A DNA stretch of 9,998 nt from JBKJTP01 sp046590195. GTDB taxonomy: Bacteria > Bacteroidota > Ignavibacteria > Palsa-1295. This document shows, one piece after another, positions 1-7,064 of the stretch. Both the position numbers and the translations under genes were made by a program. Location: positions 1 to 9,998 of the forward strand of contig JBKJTP010000203.1 in the NCBI GenBank assembly GCA_046590195.1, given 5' to 3'. The notes beneath the pieces were generated by a model. It was not told the DNA's origin and ran no database searches. It saw only the letters and a list, made by a program, of their open reading frames with translations. Numbering within the stretch: the first letter of the stretch is position 1; the number at the start of each line of letters is the position of its first letter.

Positions 1-500
1 GCGCTATACAAGAATGCTGTCAGGATGCGCAAGAGCAGCATCTTATTGAACCGCCAGAATCTATTCGTCTCATTAGGTTTGAGATAGGCAACGAATGACA
101 CTGCCAGATGAGCGGCAAGCAAAAAGATGAACAACTGGATCCCATCCGTCTCGACTGCGGAGTAGTTGTAAAAGAATAGCGCCAGCAAGGACACAACTGC
201 TAGACAGAGCGAGATCCGAATCCCCGTGCTTCGTCGCGGTGGATCCTGCCCATTAAGCAGTCTCTCCTCTCTTCGCTCGAGCCATAGCTCTATCGCGAAG
301 AATGTAGGCAATCCGAGCAGGCAGGTTAGTCCGAACCTGACGTATGCGGAGATCGCTGGATCGTAATGTCCCCCTTTTTGCGATTCGAGCTCGATGATCA
401 GAGCGACAGCCCCGAGAATGGCATCGAGTATCGTGGCAGGAAAGCGCCTGAAGGTCGCAAAGGCGCGGACAGATAAATGATCGAGAGAAGGAAGTCGCAT
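1..500 (-). CDS. DUF4153-like multi-pass membrane protein (N-terminal 166 residues, runs off the left edge)
   Basis: The minus-strand frame is open from an ATG at 498-500 to the window edge. The reading starts MRLPSLDHLS, followed by an FRRFP segment (residues 17-21). Hydrophobic stretches at about 22-38, 54-72, 93-110 and 122-140 look like membrane helices, and a fifth begins near 154. The segment NRFWRFNKMLLLRILTAFLY (146-165) matches the FWxFNKxLFLRxLTAxLYS signature I know from DUF4153 proteins of Bacteroidota, as does the opening RLPSL...FRRFP. The family is an integral inner-membrane protein of unknown biochemical function. Only the N-terminal part is present, because family members run to several hundred residues. 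No Shine-Dalgarno precedes the start. The gene is divergent from the cytochrome gene, with a 99-bp gap. Family assignment is fairly secure from the motif; function is unknown. Confidence 0.82.
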   Translation of the reverse strand, partial: MRLPSLDHLSVRAFATFRRFPATILDAILGAVALIIELESQKGGHYDPAISAYVRFGLTCLLGLPTFFAIELWLERREERLLNGQDPPRRSTGIRISLCLAVVSLLALFFYNYSAVETDGIQLFIFLLAAHLAVSFVAYLKPNETNRFWRFNKMLLLRILTAFLYS

Positions 501-599
501 AGCGAACTTTGGTGTTACTATCTTCCAAACATACAGCTTGCCAGCAGGGTGCAGCTGAAGTTGTTTCAAATCAGCAAACTCATCGACTTCTCATCCAGA

Positions 600-977
600 A
601 TGTTTACTCGAGTTCTCTCTGTATTGACTTTTGCGCTACTCGCCACGGGCTGCGACGTACGATCAGGAGAGATCCCTCAGGGATCGCTAGCGGATGGTGA
701 TAGCGTCAAGGGCAGAGTGCTCTATCAGCAGCATTGCTCAGGGTGCCACGGTGAGAGTGGCAAAGGTGATGGGCCAGGCGCAAAGAACATTAACCCTAAA
801 CCTATCGATCACACAAACGCGCAGTACATGGCTGGGTTAAGCGATCGGCACCTCTTTGCGGTGGTGCAGCGCGGCGGTAAAGATGTTGGAAGGCCCGCCA
901 TGCCGCCCTTCCCAAATCTATCGGATGAAGAGATCAAACACCTGATCGCATTCATGCGATCGATGAGCACGAAGTAA
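600..977 (+). CDS. Small mono-haem cytochrome c, predicted lipoprotein
   Basis: This 125-residue protein begins with a lipoprotein signal peptide: MFTRVLSVLTFALLATGC, with C18 as the likely lipidated residue, so it is probably anchored on the periplasmic face of a membrane. The haem-binding motif CSGCH is at residues 46-50, followed by GxSGKGDGPGA, as in class I cytochromes. The likely distal axial ligand is M101 in PAMPPF. The C-terminal LSDEEIKHLIAFMRSMS helix is the usual last helix of the fold. The role is single-electron transfer; the partner cannot be read from the context. The frame is open back to 477, but the ATG at 600 was chosen because it places the signal peptide at the N-terminus. 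No Shine-Dalgarno is seen. The stop codon lies inside the first unit of a tandem repeat (971-1015). The neighbours are not obviously respiratory genes. Confidence 0.9.
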   Translation: MFTRVLSVLTFALLATGCDVRSGEIPQGSLADGDSVKGRVLYQQHCSGCHGESGKGDGPGAKNINPKPIDHTNAQYMAGLSDRHLFAVVQRGGKDVGRPAMPPFPNLSDEEIKHLIAFMRSMSTK

Positions 978-1015
978 CGAGTTACGAAGTAACGGGTTAC
1001 GAAGTAACGGGTTAC
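971..1015. repeat. Three tandem 15-bp palindromic repeats
   Basis: There are three back-to-back units: GAAGTAACGAGTTAC at 971-985, then GAAGTAACGGGTTAC at 986-1000 and 1001-1015. Each unit contains the inverted repeat GTAAC-GR-GTTAC, and the junctions form GTTAC-GAA-GTAAC, a possible 5-bp hairpin with a 3-nt loop. The first unit includes the cytochrome stop codon TAA (975-977). The array fills the gap between two convergent genes, so it may act as transcript-end structure on both strands, but there is no T-tract. Confidence 0.9.
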
Positions 1016-1026
1016 GTCGTGAGCCG

Positions 1027-1812
1027 TTATTTCTGAAGCATTGCTGTTTGCGCTGGTGCTTTGACGTACTTGGTCAACGTCTGCGTGAAGCTGTGCTTGC
1101 CTTGAGTCGTTGTGTACTTGACCATCGTCTGAAGTTCTGGCGAGTACCATAAGGTTGCGATGCGGGTTTGCTTGCTCGATCTCGGGCGATCGGATACGAT
1201 CGGCGCTACTTTCTTGACCGTCCCATTCGCGTCGGGGACCGCAATCGACTTGGATTCTGTGATGATCGTCTCTCGTATCTTCACGCAATTGTAGGTCGTC
1301 CTCCCCACCTTGACCTTCTCTTTGCCGAGTATGGTCAGTGATCCTGAGGTCTTCGTGCTCGACTTCGAAGATCCGAGATCGATCAACTGCTCGCTTTCCG
1401 AAAGCTTAATGGACTTGCCTTTCGCGATCACCAACGGATACGTCTTCCACTGCCCTGCACCTCTTAAGGGGGACAACGCTGAAGGCTCATTGATGGAGAA
1501 CCCAACACCGGGCGTCTCGAGAGTATAGACGCTCTCGCCAGTAGTAGTATCGCGGATCATCTTGCGCGCACCGCTCTTCAACTCGTACGTTGCATCTGTC
1601 GCGACTACCCTCTCAACCAAAGTCGAACGCTTCGTGACGGGCTTCTTCCGTCCAGGCGTTGTCTCAGCGATCGAGTACACGAACTGGTCCCCAACCTGTA
1701 CCTGCTCGACGCGGTACCCAAGCATCTTGGACTTGAGCTGAGCTTGAGAATCTGAGGCTACGGTTGAAAGAGTGATAGCTACTATTAGTAGCGAGAGCTT
1801 GGCGAAACGCAT
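1027..1812 (-). CDS. Predicted secreted beta-rich protein of unknown function
   Basis: This 261-residue protein starts with a clear Sec signal peptide (residues 1-24, MRFAKLSLLIVAITLS through DSQA, with cleavage before QLKS). The mature part is rich in alternating hydrophobic and polar residues typical of beta-strands, with very few predicted helices. The segment LTILGKEKVKVGRTTYNCVK, followed further on by TLWYSPELQTMVKYTTTQG, resembles the layout of periplasmic DUF3108-like and lipoprotein-carrier-like beta-sheet proteins: a G-E-V-x-V turn, then WYSP-x-L. I do not claim membership of either family. One cysteine lies in TTYNC. The gene is convergent with the cytochrome gene and 49 bp from its stop. 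The ATG at 1810-1812 has no Shine-Dalgarno. It is a real gene, judged by the signal peptide and consistent reading, but its function is unknown. Confidence 0.8.
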   Translation of the reverse strand: MRFAKLSLLIVAITLSTVASDSQAQLKSKMLGYRVEQVQVGDQFVYSIAETTPGRKKPVTKRSTLVERVVATDATYELKSGARKMIRDTTTGESVYTLETPGVGFSINEPSALSPLRGAGQWKTYPLVIAKGKSIKLSESEQLIDLGSSKSSTKTSGSLTILGKEKVKVGRTTYNCVKIRETIITESKSIAVPDANGTVKKVAPIVSDRPRSSKQTRIATLWYSPELQTMVKYTTTQGKHSFTQTLTKYVKAPAQTAMLQK

Positions 1813-1852
1813 TGTATCGGGATATTTTCGAGATTTAGAACCCTCACTAACA

Positions 1853-1882
1853 AAACCCCGGCAGATAAATCAGCCGGGGTTT
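1853..1882 (-). terminator. Rho-independent-type terminator downstream of the BON-domain gene
   Basis: A perfect 10-bp inverted repeat, AAACCCCGGC (1853-1862) and GCCGGGGTTT (1873-1882), has a 10-nt loop. Read on the minus strand the stem ends in GGGGTTTTG, giving a short T-run. It lies 65 bp past the stop of the minus-strand gene at 1947, which it most likely serves. It also sits just upstream of the start at 1812, so it would insulate that gene. Confidence 0.75.
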
Positions 1883-1905
1883 GATGAATAACGATTCTTT
1901 CGCGG

Positions 1906-1933
1906 GAACGCAGGTTGCTGAACGCAGGCTGCT
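1906..1933. repeat. 14-bp direct tandem repeat
   Basis: GAACGCAGGTTGCT (1906-1919) is followed immediately by GAACGCAGGCTGCT (1920-1933), with one mismatch. It lies between the stop of the BON-domain gene and its terminator. It is probably a small local duplication in non-coding sequence; no function is suggested. Confidence 0.6.
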
Positions 1934-1946
1934 TGACGAGGTCTGC

Positions 1947-3335
1947 TTACTGTCTAGAAGAAGCTCTGCCCGATCCGTTTGACGAGGCCGAGTGCCCTGA
2001 CCCATTTGCCCCATCGGCTGAATTACCCTCGTTGGAGCGGCTCGGCGACGGCGACGAATCAATAGATGAGTTCGATGCAGTAGCATCTGCCTTAACAATA
2101 AGCTGATTGTGAACGTCCTCAACACCGCGCACACCTTCTGCGATGCGCGCTGCGCGACGCTTTTCATCGCGGCTTCGCACGCTCCCCGTCAGCGTGATCT
2201 CATTTCCAGCGGAAGTTACCTCGATACCGCTGGCATCGAGTTCACGTCCCAGAGCTTCACACACTTCGACATAGATCCTGTCGTCAGCGCCCTTATAGTT
2301 CTTAGGGTGCTTCGTTGAAGCGCCCTCGGCTTGGGCGGCATTTCCTGATTGGTCCAGCGAGTAGCCTGAGCGGCCATATCCCTGACTATAACCCTGCTGC
2401 GCGTACTCGTTGATCGCCGAGCCGAGACGGCCTCTCTGCTCATAGTGACGGCTGTAATACTCCTGGCCACCAGCGTTCAGGTTAGGTGTATAATCGCCGT
2501 GACTGTAATTCTTGTCTTGCGGTTTCGGGTTGCTATCGCGTTCCTTGCCAAGATGAATGTCTTGCCCGATGCCCGTGCGGCCTGTGTTGTTCAATGACCG
2601 ATATCCGCGATCGCTGTCATGACTCTGCCCTCCTTCGGAGTGGTCGTGGCGGTGAGGATCATGATTGCGCTCTGCGCGAGTTGGATAGTTACGCTCGAAA
2701 TCACGTCCACCGAACAAACGAGCGCTTTCTGAACTGTTCGATCGATGATAGTCGGATTGACTCTCATAGCCATGCTTCATCTGATCGTCCTCGTTATTCT
2801 GTGATGAGCGACCAGAGTTGTTTGTCGGGTAATCGCGAGAGTTATCTCGCTCTCTCGGACCGCCGTAGTTGTTTGATGATCCGAAGTGTCTCGAATCGGA
2901 TCGGTCTCGATCGGTACGTGATGTGCGCTGATCGTTGCGTCCATAGTCACGCTCGATGTTGCTGCCGTAACCACGGCTGCCATCCCATCCGCGCTGTTCG
3001 TTCGAGCGTTGCGCGTCGCGAGAGCTATCAGTGGATCGGCGATCATCACGCTCATTCAAGTATGTATGATTGTGATAAGCCCCGATCTGATCCTGTCTCA
3101 TGCGCTCTTCCTCGTCACGCAATCTGCGGTGTTCTGCTTCATCGTCGCCAAACCATGATCGCACTTCATCGACAGAGCGCGACCAGACATTGCGATCATT
3201 GGGATTGCGATTGTCGTAACGGTTACGATCATCGTGACGGTTACTTGACGACATGTTCGCTCGGTTGCGATCTCCTGACTCACGATTGCGCTCATGATCT
3301 CCGTGTGAGCGATTTGTGCGATCATATTCTGACAT
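1947..3335 (-). CDS. BON-domain protein with SWFGD motif and long disordered linker
   Basis: This is a 462-residue protein in three parts. The N-terminal 50 residues are very rich in R, N and D. Residues 51-71 carry the SWFGD motif (SWFGDDEAEHRR at 60-71), known in a BON-domain family usually written as DRxSDEVxSWFGDEEAexRR. Residues about 85-345 are low-complexity and hydrophilic (S, R, N, D, G, H, Y), with no likely fold. A BON domain follows at 346-415 (DDRIYVEVCEALGRE, IEVTSAGNEITLTGSVRSR, GVEDVHNQL), then a Ser/Gly/Asn tail. BON domains are proposed to bind membranes or ligands. No signal peptide is seen, so the protein may be cytoplasmic. The frame extends 20 residues upstream to 3395, but the ATG at 3333-3335 gives the MSEYDRTNR start expected of the family. 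The linker is much longer than in the family members I recall. Confidence 0.85.
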   Translation of the reverse strand: MSEYDRTNRSHGDHERNRESGDRNRANMSSSNRHDDRNRYDNRNPNDRNVWSRSVDEVRSWFGDDEAEHRRLRDEEERMRQDQIGAYHNHTYLNERDDRRSTDSSRDAQRSNEQRGWDGSRGYGSNIERDYGRNDQRTSRTDRDRSDSRHFGSSNNYGGPRERDNSRDYPTNNSGRSSQNNEDDQMKHGYESQSDYHRSNSSESARLFGGRDFERNYPTRAERNHDPHRHDHSEGGQSHDSDRGYRSLNNTGRTGIGQDIHLGKERDSNPKPQDKNYSHGDYTPNLNAGGQEYYSRHYEQRGRLGSAINEYAQQGYSQGYGRSGYSLDQSGNAAQAEGASTKHPKNYKGADDRIYVEVCEALGRELDASGIEVTSAGNEITLTGSVRSRDEKRRAARIAEGVRGVEDVHNQLIVKADATASNSSIDSSPSPSRSNEGNSADGANGSGHSASSNGSGRASSRQ

Positions 3336-3646
3336 AAGTAAAGATTGGATGTTGACTAGTCTTGGAAGTCTCGCAAACGGCTGAGTAAATAGCAAGTACT
3401 GTCAGTGAAATGGGATGGCTTCTCTCCGACAGTTTGGGCAAATCGTATGCCTGAGAATACTGCTCAGCGCAAGCGGGGCACAACGGGATCATGCCTTGAC
3501 GAGATGGGTGGCACCCACATACTTATTGATCAGCTGACACTACCCGTTCGTTGCTGCTCGACTGTTTAGCAAGCGACGGATGTATCGTCACATGGCGAGC
3601 ATCGCATTGCGCACCAAACTCAAAGACTTGGATTTCAGGTCTGCAG
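3336..3646. other. 311-bp intergenic stretch with no convincing gene
   Basis: This lies between two minus-strand genes. It holds a 13-bp palindrome at 3505-3517 (TGGGTG-G-CACCCA) that could be an operator for a dimeric regulator. It also holds a 56-codon minus-strand frame (3322-3492) beginning MIPLCPACAEQ that I do not accept as a gene. No terminator hairpin with a T-run is visible after the stop of the upstream gene, so read-through from 3647 toward the BON gene is possible. No conserved promoter boxes are evident. Confidence 0.5.
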
Positions 3647-5407
3647 TTAAGCTCCCTTCGGTACCTCGATCGGTCTATCGCGATGCGTGTGGATCCAGTC
3701 GCCATTCTCGATCAAGGCTTCACGGCCTATTTCACCGACGAACTCTTTGGCTTCTGAATAATTCTTGGCGGCTAGGAGCGAGCCTAAATGTGCATCGGCT
3801 CTATTAAAGAGATTGCCCATTCGCTCGTACTGCTTAGAGTGTTGGGTGAATGCACGCTTCTCTGTGTACGTGTGCAGCATACCCGCGGCGATGGCTGCAA
3901 GACCGATGACAAGCCAGATCGCATGATTGGGTGCAATGAACAGCTGAACCACTGAGAGCAAGAAGCCGAGGCCAAGTGTACCGTTGATCAGCTTTTCGAA
4001 ATTGTGCAATCGATGATGTTCTCGGTGTGCAGCTTTCGTAAAGTAAGTAGCCTGATCTTTTACCCAATGCATTTTCACCCTGTCCATCCGTTCTTCTTCC
4101 GAAGCTTCCAGGAAGTGCATGTCATCCGTGCGATGCTTAGGCTTTAATGGATCAGGGTTCTGCAGCGCGATGACGGACATAAGGCTCGATCGAACGGCAT
4201 GTCGAACCCAATCGAGGGCGCTCTTTTGCTTGCGAAGATAATAGAAAGCAACTGAGTCATGAAAGCCCGCGATCTGCCAGAAGAATTGGATCCGGAGACC
4301 TTCGGCGAGCGCACGATAGTCTAGATACTTGGACTGTAGCTTCTTGCGTGCTGCCTGAAAATGCCAGAGATAGGCAATTGCGAAAACGCCAAGATAGATA
4401 TATAGGAAGATATCGCTCTTGTTATAGATATGCGTGTAGACGTGAAAGAAACTAGCTGCGAGAAAGACGAAGGTTAGCAAGACCTTAAGTGTCTTTAATG
4501 TGGACTTCTGGTAGTAGATGGATAAAGTATCTGCCACGGAATACAGATCGAGCATTGCGATCCCTTTCGGAGACAACCGAACTCGGAGATCATCCGCAAG
4601 GAGATAGCCGCGGCTTGCCTCCCGCTGATCTTTCAAGAGTTCACTCGTTTCGATCGCATCACGATTGAATTCATCGATACTTGAGTAGATCATGTCAAAC
4701 TCCACGTTGTTTCCCGCCGTATGATCCGGATTCTCGGGATAGAGTTTCTTCAAGGTATACGCATCGTCAGGCGTATTGAACTGGGATTGACGAGGGGTGA
4801 CGATATGATAGACCGGACCGCTATCAACGACGTCGAGCGGACTATGCGAACGCGCATAGGGAGCACCAACTCCTTCAAGCTTGAACTGCACAACGTGCGC
4901 CGTACCGCCTACTAGTTTGCTGAACTCCCCGTTCCATAGTGCGATCAGGATCTGTGACCTTAAGGCGATGTACGCACCGCATTGAGCGTAATGCATATCG
5001 CGTGGGCTGCCGTACTCGCGGATATCCTCTTCAACTACACCCTCCATTAATGGCAACTCGAACCAATGATTCGACCTGTCGAGGAGGAATTGAAACTCAT
5101 CTCGCGATGCCTGAGCCTCAAAGTCATCCTCGTAGAGCTCACGACGAAATGGCAGTGGACAGATCAACTCTGAATCGAACTCCATCGCGATCTCTGCGGC
5201 AAAGCGATCTGCACCTTCGGCGAGCGCCGTGATCAGCAGAAATGGAGTGTGGGGATACTGTTGCCGAAGCTCGATGAAGATCTTTCTCAAGCTCTCTGCT
5301 AACAGCGGCTTATCATGCTCGCGCAGATCACGATGTCCGGTGATCCCAATGACCAATGGTAGCGGTCGATGGCTTACTGCATCTTCGATCACTTCCGTAA
5401 TCTTCAT
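3647..5407 (-). CDS. SLOG-type Rossmann domain fused to two 2-TM (SLATT-like) hairpins
   Basis: Counted from the ATG at 5405-5407, this is 586 residues. The N-terminal domain has the glycine motif GITGHRDL (21-28), then LITALAEGADRFAAE (58-72) and YAQCGAYIALRSQILIALWNG (140-160) followed by GGTAHVV. That is the order seen in SLOG (DprA/LOG-like) nucleotide-binding domains. Two hydrophobic hairpins follow, at about 307-350 and 479-513, separated by the DYRALAEGLRIQFFW segment (363-377). The C-terminus, REALIENGDW...HRDRP (562-579), matches the end of SLATT/DUF4231-type two-helix membrane domains. From published analyses of such families, SLOG is thought to sense a nucleotide-derived ligand and SLATT to act as a pore-like effector; a defence or stress role here is inference. 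A GTG at 5417-5419 would add four residues; the ATG preceded by an A-run is preferred. It is divergent from the ATP-grasp gene. Confidence 0.8.
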   Translation of the reverse strand: MKITEVIEDAVSHRPLPLVIGITGHRDLREHDKPLLAESLRKIFIELRQQYPHTPFLLITALAEGADRFAAEIAMEFDSELICPLPFRRELYEDDFEAQASRDEFQFLLDRSNHWFELPLMEGVVEEDIREYGSPRDMHYAQCGAYIALRSQILIALWNGEFSKLVGGTAHVVQFKLEGVGAPYARSHSPLDVVDSGPVYHIVTPRQSQFNTPDDAYTLKKLYPENPDHTAGNNVEFDMIYSSIDEFNRDAIETSELLKDQREASRGYLLADDLRVRLSPKGIAMLDLYSVADTLSIYYQKSTLKTLKVLLTFVFLAASFFHVYTHIYNKSDIFLYIYLGVFAIAYLWHFQAARKKLQSKYLDYRALAEGLRIQFFWQIAGFHDSVAFYYLRKQKSALDWVRHAVRSSLMSVIALQNPDPLKPKHRTDDMHFLEASEEERMDRVKMHWVKDQATYFTKAAHREHHRLHNFEKLINGTLGLGFLLSVVQLFIAPNHAIWLVIGLAAIAAGMLHTYTEKRAFTQHSKQYERMGNLFNRADAHLGSLLAAKNYSEAKEFVGEIGREALIENGDWIHTHRDRPIEVPKGA

Positions 5408-5659
5408 TTTTTTGCCCACGGTCAGAGTAGAATTTTGAACTGGTGCGACGAAAAACTGGGGTATCGAGAGTCGAGATCGGGTGATCCCGCTACGAATTTA
5501 CAATAAAAATCTCAGTCCCATTTACTTCGAAGCGTATCAATCTCCGATTTAGATGTTATTTTTGTACTGTGCCCGTGTCATAGCATCTCTCCTAAGAAGG
5601 TGTTTTAACTAATCCGGTCATTGTTTTTGATGCTCGATCTTCTCCATAAGCAGTAGTTC
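5408..5659. other. 252-bp divergent intergenic region, likely promoters for both flanking genes
   Basis: The genes at 5407 (minus) and 5660 (plus) diverge, so promoters for both must lie here or close by. The stretch is AT-richer than the surrounding genes, with several T- and A-runs. A CGGG-TGAT-CCCG inverted repeat lies within the GATCGGGTGATCCCGC stretch around 5477-5492. I see no sigma-70-like -35/-10 pair with good spacing for the minus-strand gene. No RNA gene or riboswitch fold is apparent. Confidence 0.55.
5557..5564 (+). promoter_or_regulatory. Possible Bacteroidota-type -7 promoter box
   Basis: TATTTTTG fits TAnnTTTG, the -7 element of the primary sigma factor in Bacteroidota, and is on the strand of the ATP-grasp gene about 95 bp before its ATG. 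The matching TTTG element near -33 is not seen at the expected distance. The organism's phylum is itself inferred, so this is weak. Confidence 0.2.
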
Positions 5660-6730
5660 ATGTCTCGCCAGATAACAGTAGCGCTTCTTTATAACGATAT
5701 TCCTTATACGCCTGACGAGGCGCCCGTCGATCTTTCACCAGAAGCTCTGGGCTTTACGCCCTACTTCGATGTGGAGGAAACAGCCGCTGAAGAGGAGTAT
5801 GCGAACATTGAGAACGCACTGACGGAGGCTGGCTACCGCGTCGCGAGCTTCAACGTAAAGGACCGGTTCGAGCGATTGTTCAAGTTCATGGCAAGGAGAA
5901 AGATCGATGTGGTCTTCAATCTGGTGGAGTACTTCCATAATCGGCCTGAGCAGGAAATGAACGTCGCCGCCTTCTTCGAATTGCTCGAGATGCCCTATAC
6001 AGGCGCGCCGCCAATGGCGCTCGCGATCTGTCAGAATAAGCCGTTAGCAAAGCAGATCTTGAAGGCGAATGGGCTTCCTACTGCCCGTTTTCTCACTATT
6101 CACAAGATGGAAGAGCTGCCGTCGCGGCATGGGCTGCGCTATCCGATCATCGTAAAGCCCGCCTGCGAAGATGGCTCGGGTGGCATCGAAGAGACGAGTA
6201 TCGTGCACAACCTGAAAGACCTTCGGAAGCGAGTGGCTTACGTGCTCGATTACTTCAAAATGGATGCTCTGGTCGAAGAATACATCGATGGCCGCGAGCT
6301 AAACGTCTCTGTGATCGGCAATGGCGACCAGCGCCGTGCGCTCCCGATCTCGGAGATCGACTTCAGTGGGATGCCAGATCATCTGCACAAGATCGTCAGC
6401 TACCAGGCAAAGTGGGAGCCTCTGCACGAGGCGTACCATACCACCATCCCATCCTGCCCTGCGGATCTGCCAAAAGCTGTGACGCTTCGGGCGCAGGAGA
6501 TCGCGATGAAGGCGACTGCCGCCCTTGGCACCCGTGATTACGCCCGCGTCGATATGAGATTAAATAAAAAGGGAGAGCTTTTCATCCTCGAAGTCAATCC
6601 AAACCCGAACTTGTCTGAGGGTACGGGTATCGCTCGGAGTGCCGAGGCAGCAAAGATCAAATTTAGCCAGCTTTTGGGCAGTATTGTCGAATCTGCCCTA
6701 TCCCGAAGGAAAGCACCGCTAGGAGACTAA
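5660..6730 (+). CDS. ATP-grasp ligase, D-alanine-D-alanine-ligase-like
   Basis: This 356-residue protein has the ATP-grasp fold seen in Ddl-type carboxylate-amine ligases. Visible motifs are MPYTGAPPMALAICQNK (111-127) in the pre-ATP region, YPIIVKP (161-167) with the ATP-contacting lysine, EDGSGGIE (170-177) for the glycine-rich loop, and VEEYIDGRELNVSV (205-218). DYARVDMR (293-300) and FILEVNPNPNLS (308-319) carry the acidic and Asn metal ligands (D298, E311, N313). The enzyme should use ATP to activate a carboxylate and join it to an amine. The N-terminus has YNDIPYTPDE where Ddl has its GGxSxEHxVS motif, so this is probably not a cell-wall Ddl, and its substrate is unknown. The protein looks cytosolic. 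The ATG at 5660 has no Shine-Dalgarno. No obvious partner gene adjoins it. Confidence 0.88.
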   Translation: MSRQITVALLYNDIPYTPDEAPVDLSPEALGFTPYFDVEETAAEEEYANIENALTEAGYRVASFNVKDRFERLFKFMARRKIDVVFNLVEYFHNRPEQEMNVAAFFELLEMPYTGAPPMALAICQNKPLAKQILKANGLPTARFLTIHKMEELPSRHGLRYPIIVKPACEDGSGGIEETSIVHNLKDLRKRVAYVLDYFKMDALVEEYIDGRELNVSVIGNGDQRRALPISEIDFSGMPDHLHKIVSYQAKWEPLHEAYHTTIPSCPADLPKAVTLRAQEIAMKATAALGTRDYARVDMRLNKKGELFILEVNPNPNLSEGTGIARSAEAAKIKFSQLLGSIVESALSRRKAPLGD

Positions 6731-7064
6731 TACTCAGCGCACGGAATACCTCTAAAGAATTCTCAACTAAATTGGCTGAAGCACTTGCTTTCGCCGAGGC
6801 AGTTGCGTATATTGCGGAAGTTAATTTGCCCTGGGAGTCCGGCGAGCTTTGCTCTTTGCTCCAATCTTTGTCCGTTTTGCCGCGGCCAAGATCCCTCGCT
6901 TCCCTTTCCAGACCTCATTCTTAATTTCTACCGGCTCAGAACATCTACGATGTGACGAGCTACGATGCACCTGCAGGTCGGTCTGCTGGGATCAGGTAGG
7001 TTTGCCATTAATCATACTGACCATGACACACATTGCCCGTCATGGCTCGAATACATCTGAATTG
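6731..7064. other. 334-bp intergenic stretch upstream of the large surface protein
   Basis: The frame of the downstream gene stays open back to 6849, but the 72 residues it would add look non-coding and would bury the signal peptide, so I treat this as the 5' region. TAGGTTTG at 6997-7004 fits TAnnTTTG about 60 bp before the ATG; the upstream TTTG box is not at the expected spacing. No terminator hairpin is visible after the ATP-grasp stop at 6730. No RNA gene is evident. Confidence 0.5.

Noticed and set aside
971..1015. CRISPR-like array
   Set aside because: The units are contiguous with no spacers and are only 15 bp long.
809..1288. Minus-strand frame containing YFVTRYFVTRYFV
   Set aside because: This repeat is merely the translated 15-bp array at 971-1015; the frame overlaps two better-supported genes.
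3216..3226. GTAACGGTTAC, similar to the 971-1015 repeat
   Set aside because: It lies inside the Arg/Asn/Tyr-rich coding sequence of the BON gene and is explained by its codons.
2486..3337. Long plus-strand frame of 283 codons opposite the BON-domain gene
   Set aside because: It is the antisense of a low-complexity Arg/Asp/Ser/Asn-rich gene, whose codon use suppresses stops on the other strand. Its own translation is Cys/His/Arg-rich with no recognisable domain.
3322..3492. 56-codon minus-strand frame starting MIPLCPACAEQ, overlapping the BON gene start by 14 bp
   Set aside because: It has a single CPxC pair only, no partner cysteines for a zinc site, no Shine-Dalgarno and no family resemblance. 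It is likely chance.
6849..7064. 72-residue N-terminal extension of the surface protein
   Set aside because: It would place a Cys-rich, non-homologous stretch before a canonical signal peptide; the start at 7065 explains the protein better.
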